A stretch of 64,000 bases of DNA from Thermococcus nautili (GTDB lineage: Archaea; Methanobacteriota_B; Thermococci; Thermococcales; Thermococcaceae): the NCBI RefSeq assembly GCF_000585495.1, contig NZ_CP007264.1, positions 434,001-498,000 on the forward strand, in the 5' to 3' direction. Of this stretch, positions 60,313 to 64,000 are shown one piece after another; position 1 is the first letter of the stretch; each line of letters opens with the position of its first letter. Both the position numbers and the translations under genes were made by a program. The notes beneath the pieces are model-generated. The model was not told the origin of the DNA and did not search any database. It worked only from the letters and a program-made list of their open reading frames with translations.

Positions 60313-60450
60313 CTGACCTCCTCCCCGTTCTGAAGGGCGAGGGTTCAGCTCAACCCCTCGCCAACGGCGGGGAGGTTTGAGGGGTTCTCATTAAGGAACC
60401 CGTTGGAACGGGTTCTTCGAACCCCTCTGGCCGGGCCTTCGGCCAATTAC
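60313..60450 (-). ncRNA. Predicted omega/reRNA region at the tnpB 3' end
   Basis: By analogy with characterised TnpB elements, a guide RNA overlaps the tnpB 3' end and right end of the element and continues into host DNA. Here the right-end palindrome (60322-60341) would be the last scaffold hairpin. The guide would start at host base 60312 with TTCGGAATCGACC. The 5' limit is a guess. Confidence 0.4.
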
Positions 60451-61663
60451 CCCTCCTCTGAGCGTAAAGCCCGCTCAGATTCGGGGTTATGGTTTTTACA
60501 GCCCTCTTCAAAATATTAAACGCTCCAACCAAGTCCGCATTAAAAACAAGCCCCGTCGCGGGACACTTAAACAAACCTCTGACAAACCTCGCCCTTTCGT
60601 GGAGCTTCCCGCAAACGGGACAGGTCTTAGAAGTGAAAGCCTCATTAACAAGCTCAACCTGAATACCATACTCCTCTGCAACCTCAGTCAAGCGTTTGAT
60701 AACGTAATTAAACCGCCAGACGTGAGAGAGGATAAAATTCTGCTTTTTGCCCCGGTCAGAGTTCCTCGCAATTCCCTTTGGATAACCAACGACAATCTTA
60801 GAAACGCCCAACTCGTAAAGTTTCCTCACGGTTTGCCTTACCGCCGTGTTAAGGTAGTGTTTCGCCTGAAGTTTGGACCTCCTATGCATTCTCCTGAGTT
60901 TTCTACTCGTTTTGGCTCCACTCTTATTGAGTTTAGACTGGTAATCGGCAATTTTTCTCCTCCAATAAAAATCAATACTCTTCAAAGGCCTTCCATTCAC
61001 GAGGAAGCTTTCCCCGTTTTCCACGTAAACGGCCATGAGATTGTTCACTCCCAAGTCAATTCCTGCTGAAAGGCTTCCCTTTGGAGTTCTCGGGAGTTTA
61101 ACCCACTCACCACCCTCAAGCTTTTCCTCGACGGTAAAGCTCAAGTGGGCATACCACTTCCTCCTAACCGGGTCATAAGTGATTTCTAAGCGTCCCTGCT
61201 TGCCCTTCAGGTGAATTCTGCCTTTGAACTGAATTTCTAAGCGTTTGAATTTGCCAATGCCTTTTAGAATGAGTTTATTACCCTCAATTTTGTATTGGTC
61301 GTTTCTGAGGACGATTAAGGGTTTTCTCCTCCCGTTTTCTTTGAGGTAGTTTGGTGGTTTAGGCTTAAGCCAGTTGGGAAGTTCTCCATTTCTCTTCTTC
61401 CGGAGGAGTGAGAAGAAACTCCTCCAGCTTTCAGCGTTCTTCCTCGCTATTTGTTGAACGGTTGCAGAGCCAATTTCCCGTTTAAACTCTTCATAAACGG
61501 TTTTTTCGGTCGAATTGAAGTCCACGATTTTGCCCTCGAAGAACTGTTGTCTTCGCAGGTAGTTTACGCGGTTCCAGACTTTGGTTCCAGTATCGGCTAA
61601 TTCGAAGAGGATTTTCGCTTGCTCTTTTGAAGGTTGGAGTTTAACCATTACTGTTCGCTTCAT
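60350..61663 (-). CDS. tnpB: TnpB, RNA-guided nuclease of IS605 family
   Basis: 437 residues, ancestor-type of Cas12. N-terminal helical domain (MKRTVMVKLQPSKEQAKILF) then WED-like and RuvC parts. RuvC-I Asp is D203 (SAGIDLGVNNLMAVY) and RuvC-III Asp D377 (VFNADLVGAFNIL). The RuvC-II position reads KIVVGYPKGI without the usual Glu; a Glu instead precedes the zinc ribbon (VNEAFTSKTCPVCG, E341). The zinc ribbon keeps C348, C351 and C367, but the fourth Cys is replaced (KCPATG). Otherwise intact and in frame. ATG at 61663. Confidence 0.92.
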   Translation of the reverse strand: MKRTVMVKLQPSKEQAKILFELADTGTKVWNRVNYLRRQQFFEGKIVDFNSTEKTVYEEFKREIGSATVQQIARKNAESWRSFFSLLRKKRNGELPNWLKPKPPNYLKENGRRKPLIVLRNDQYKIEGNKLILKGIGKFKRLEIQFKGRIHLKGKQGRLEITYDPVRRKWYAHLSFTVEEKLEGGEWVKLPRTPKGSLSAGIDLGVNNLMAVYVENGESFLVNGRPLKSIDFYWRRKIADYQSKLNKSGAKTSRKLRRMHRRSKLQAKHYLNTAVRQTVRKLYELGVSKIVVGYPKGIARNSDRGKKQNFILSHVWRFNYVIKRLTEVAEEYGIQVELVNEAFTSKTCPVCGKLHERARFVRGLFKCPATGLVFNADLVGAFNILKRAVKTITPNLSGLYAQRRGNWPKARPEGFEEPVPTGSLMRTPQTSPPLARG

Positions 61664-61778
61664 TTTAAAGTATGGTATGAATTTTAAGCTTTAAAAGAGT
61701 ATCGCTTTCCTAATTGAAGGGCCGTTGAGCAGTTTACTGCATCCCCGCCCTAAAGGGCGAGACTTTCAAAAGAAAAAT

Positions 61779-61802
61779 GTAATACACTACCCACTTTGCC
61801 AT
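61779..61802 (-). pseudogene. 5' part of an IS-interrupted small membrane-protein gene
   Basis: ATG at 61802 with GGTGGT upstream starts MAKWVVYY and ends at TTAC, the IS insertion point (61779). Joined to 60312-60205 it restores one open frame of 43 codons. As it stands, the frame runs into the element and stops after 22 codons. A TATA-like CTTTTTAATCC lies upstream (about 61816-61827). Confidence 0.75.
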
Positions 61803-61893
61803 TGCACCACCGGAGGGATTAAAAAGTCATGCCTTAAAAGAATTACGACATGATGTATTACAAAGAGGACCCGGAAGGAGAGAAAGAAAGAAC

Positions 61894-64000
61894 TCAGAAG
61901 AACACTATAACCGCGTCCCCAACTACTGCCGTCTCGACCTCTTCCCCTTCGCTGAACACCGCCTTCCTGATGACGACGTCGTCCTTGCTCAGTTCGACCT
62001 TTTCTCCATCGACCTCGAACTCGACCTGTCCGGTCTCCTTGAGCGCCTTGGCAACCTCATCGGCGTGCTCCTTGAGGTAGGCGGTAATCTTCGGAACGAG
62101 CTTTCCGTAGCGCGGCCCGACTGTCCTGAAGTTGGGCTTTATCTCGGTTATGCGCTCCTCTAAAGCCGGCTCGCCCCTGATGACCTCAAGCCTCTCGATG
62201 TTCATCGTTCCGGCTATGTCCCTCTCGATGGCCTTGAGCTTCTCGTAGGAGTCTGTTGCGTAGATGGCCACGTGCTTGAGCTTGGCGTTGAGGGCGAGGC
62301 CGTGGGAGTTCTTGTAGCGCCTTATCGCGCCGACTATTTCCCTCGCCAGCTCACCGAGCTTCTCGGCCTCTTCGTCAAGTCTGTCCTCCCTGAACTTCGG
62401 CCAGTCGAGGAGGTGGACGCTTTTAGCGCCAACCCGCTCGCGGAAGAGGTTCTGGTAGAGCTCCTCGGTGATGTGCGGGACGAAGGGCGCCATCAGGAGC
62501 ATCAGGTTGTAGAGGAGCTCGTAGAGCGCCGTCTTAGCCTTCAGCTTGCTCTCCTCGTCGTCGCCGTAGAGGCGGTACTTAATCATCTCGATGTAGTCAT
62601 CTGCCACCTCGTGCCAGACGAAGGTTATCAGCTCGCGCGTGAGCAGGTTGAAGCGGTAGCGCTCCATCTCCTCCGTGGCGAACTTGATGAGCCTGTGGAG
62701 CCTGCTGAGAATCCAGCGGTCGAGTGGTTCGAGCTCCTCGGGCGCTTTGGCCGGGTCGAAGTCGGCCAAATGGCGCTCGGCGAAGCGGTAGATGTTCCAG
62801 ACCTTCTGCAGGAAGCGGAAGTTGTAGTCAACGGTCTCCCACTTGAACGGGTGGTCCTCTCCGGGCGGGGCGAGGGCCGTCCAGAGCCTCAGAGCGTCGG
62901 CGCCGTACTTCGGAATGACCTCGTCAGGGGCAACGACGTTGCCGTAGCTCTTGCTCATCTTCCTTCCATCGGGTCCGGCGACCATTCCGTTAATGAGGAC
63001 GTCGCGCCAGGGCTTCTGGCCGGTGAGCATGTAGGTCCTGAATATCGTGTAGAATGCCCACGTCCTTATGATGTCGGTTCCCTGGGGCCTGAGCGCGGTC
63101 GGGAAGTTGTGCTCGAACCAGCGCTTCGCTTCCTCGTCGCCCTTAATCGCGTCGTGCCACCTGCTTATTATCAGCGGGGTTATGCTCGAGTCGACCCAGC
63201 AGTCGAGAACATCAGTTACCGGCTTCGGCTCGCTTCCGTCGGAGCACTTCCTCGGAGGCTTGTCAAAGCGCGGGTCAACCGGAAGCTCCTCCTCGTCGGG
63301 CAGTATTATCTCGCCGTTATCGCAGACCCAGAAGGGAATCGGCGTTCCAAAGACCCTCTGCCTGCTTATGACCCAGTCCCAGTCCATGCTCTCGGCCCAG
63401 TCCTTGAGGCGAAGGAACATGTCCTCGGGATACCAGTTGATTTCCTTCGCGACCTTGACTATCTCGTCCGTGAAGTCCTTGACCTTGATGAACCACTGCT
63501 TCTTGGGGAGTAACTCAATCGGGGCCATACAGGAGCTCCTCTCGGTGTGTCTGAGAACGCGGTGCCTTATCTTCTCCTTCTTGTACAAGAGCCCCATCTT
63601 CTCAAGGTCTTCCGCAATCTTCTTCCTCGCTTCCTCGGTCTTGAGGCCGGCGTAAGGCCCGGCGTTCTCGTTCATGGTTCCGTCCTCGTTGATTGCTATG
63701 ATGACCGGCAGGTTGTAGCGCTTCTGCCAGACGACGTCCTGCTCGTCGCCGTAGGTACAGTTGTAGACCGCTCCGGTTCCAAAGCTCGGGTCAACGTCCT
63801 CGTCAGCCAGAACTGGCACTTCCCTCTCGAATATCGGGAGCTTGACCTTCTTGCCGACGACGTCTTTGTAGCGCTCGTCCTCCGGGTGGACGAAGACGGC
63901 AACACAAGCGGGCATCAGCTCGGGCCTCGTCGTCGCTATCGGGACGTAACCGGAACCATCGGCAAGCGGGAGCTTGATGTAGTAGAGGAAGCCGTCTTCT
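61894..64000 (-). CDS. valS: Valyl-tRNA synthetase, 3' part; gene runs off the right edge
   Basis: Class I synthetase. Visible are part of the editing domain (VPIATTRPELMPACVAVFVH), the catalytic core after it, the KMSKS motif (GRKMSKSYGNVVAPDE), the tRNA-binding helical domain (PLDRWILSRLHRLIKFATEE) and the C-terminal region to the stop at 61894. The HIGH motif lies beyond the window. The frame is open from 63915 to the edge, so the ATG at 63915 is internal. Confidence 0.95.
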   Translation of the reverse strand, partial: EDGFLYYIKLPLADGSGYVPIATTRPELMPACVAVFVHPEDERYKDVVGKKVKLPIFEREVPVLADEDVDPSFGTGAVYNCTYGDEQDVVWQKRYNLPVIIAINEDGTMNENAGPYAGLKTEEARKKIAEDLEKMGLLYKKEKIRHRVLRHTERSSCMAPIELLPKKQWFIKVKDFTDEIVKVAKEINWYPEDMFLRLKDWAESMDWDWVISRQRVFGTPIPFWVCDNGEIILPDEEELPVDPRFDKPPRKCSDGSEPKPVTDVLDCWVDSSITPLIISRWHDAIKGDEEAKRWFEHNFPTALRPQGTDIIRTWAFYTIFRTYMLTGQKPWRDVLINGMVAGPDGRKMSKSYGNVVAPDEVIPKYGADALRLWTALAPPGEDHPFKWETVDYNFRFLQKVWNIYRFAERHLADFDPAKAPEELEPLDRWILSRLHRLIKFATEEMERYRFNLLTRELITFVWHEVADDYIEMIKYRLYGDDEESKLKAKTALYELLYNLMLLMAPFVPHITEELYQNLFRERVGAKSVHLLDWPKFREDRLDEEAEKLGELAREIVGAIRRYKNSHGLALNAKLKHVAIYATDSYEKLKAIERDIAGTMNIERLEVIRGEPALEERITEIKPNFRTVGPRYGKLVPKITAYLKEHADEVAKALKETGQVEFEVDGEKVELSKDDVVIRKAVFSEGEEVETAVVGDAVIVFF

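Larger units (their letters stand above)
60313..61778 (-). mobile_element. IS200/IS605-family element carrying only tnpB
   Basis: 1466 bases, minus orientation. The left end (right side here) follows host TTAC (61779-61782 on the minus strand), a typical cleavage tetranucleotide for this family. The right end finishes ...GGTCAG at 60313. Both ends carry a matching imperfect palindrome: TCCCCGCCCTAAAGGGCGAG (61742-61761) and TCCCCGTTCTGAAGGGCGAG (60322-60341), 17 of 20 identical. No target duplication, as expected for single-strand transposition. There is no tnpA, so it must be moved in trans. Precise ends are inferred from the perfect in-frame repair of the host gene. Confidence 0.85.

Noticed and set aside
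61790-61830. tRNA-like fragment CCATTGCACCACCGGAGGG next to valS, as a possible IS target in a tRNA
   Set aside because: It does not fold as a tRNA half; it is the promoter, ribosome binding site and ATG of the interrupted 43-codon gene.
62272-63513. Long plus-strand frame of 413 codons over valS
   Set aside because: Antisense shadow of valyl-tRNA synthetase.

Overview
The window looks like a chromosomal segment of a hyperthermophilic euryarchaeon of the order Thermococcales, most likely Thermococcus. The support is the archaeal purine enzymes PurO and PurP, a DacZ-type diadenylate cyclase, archaeal ProRS and Trm10, archaeal TATA boxes with GGTGA-like ribosome binding sites or leaderless starts, and a CRISPR repeat of the Pyrococcus/Thermococcus type. 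Genes are densely packed and mostly GC-rich. The exceptions are one AT-rich gene (5058-5807), the CRISPR array, and an IS insertion.

Layout. 1-1615: 5' part of a prolyl oligopeptidase gene. 1714-4961: a bacterial-type riboflavin operon (ribD, ribE, ribBA, ribH). 5058-5807: AT-rich DUF835 membrane protein. 5814-9271 (minus): thiC-purC-purP-purO, divergent from thi4-thiDN (9366-11406), so thiamine and purine synthesis meet at the shared intermediate AIR. 11446-17444: a COG2401 ATPase/acetyltransferase, a CPBP protease, a hypothetical protein, a long FKBP and cysS. 17542-21179: a CRISPR array of 55 repeats and 54 spacers with no cas genes nearby. It is transcribed on the minus strand, with its leader at the right and a decayed terminal repeat at the left. 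21759-25868: metG, a DUF234 ATPase, and a rearranged remnant of another such ATPase. 25865-29917: a two-gene cassette present twice, each with a secreted helical protein plus a membrane-anchored winged-helix regulator. 30286-34492: two TSUP permeases, a VapBC-like pair and a D-2-hydroxyacid dehydrogenase. 34610-41986: proS, a second DUF234 ATPase, a carbamoyltransferase, an Asp/Glu racemase, MscS and CoaBC.

42652-45847 (minus) is the most striking region. A clear fluoride riboswitch (45781-45847) starts exactly where a promoter would start transcription. It heads an overlapping operon of a terpenoid-cyclase-like toroid protein, a Cys-rich DUF6062 protein and two small coiled-coil/DNA-binding-like proteins, and reads toward the fluoride channel gene crcB and DUF190.

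45945-57054 carries archaemetzincin, peroxiredoxin, pyruvate kinase, DacZ, UbiX, an Lrp regulator, a CYTH protein, a YchF-like GTPase, an MBL hydrolase, a canonical Asp racemase with a cupin, and the TldD/TldE pair. 57141-59755 groups two tRNA methyltransferases (Trm5, Trm10) around tRNA-Glu(UUC). 60205-61802 holds an IS200/IS605-family TnpB element (60313-61778). It has inserted after TTAC inside a 43-codon membrane-protein gene, which can be rebuilt in frame if the element is removed. The window ends inside valS.
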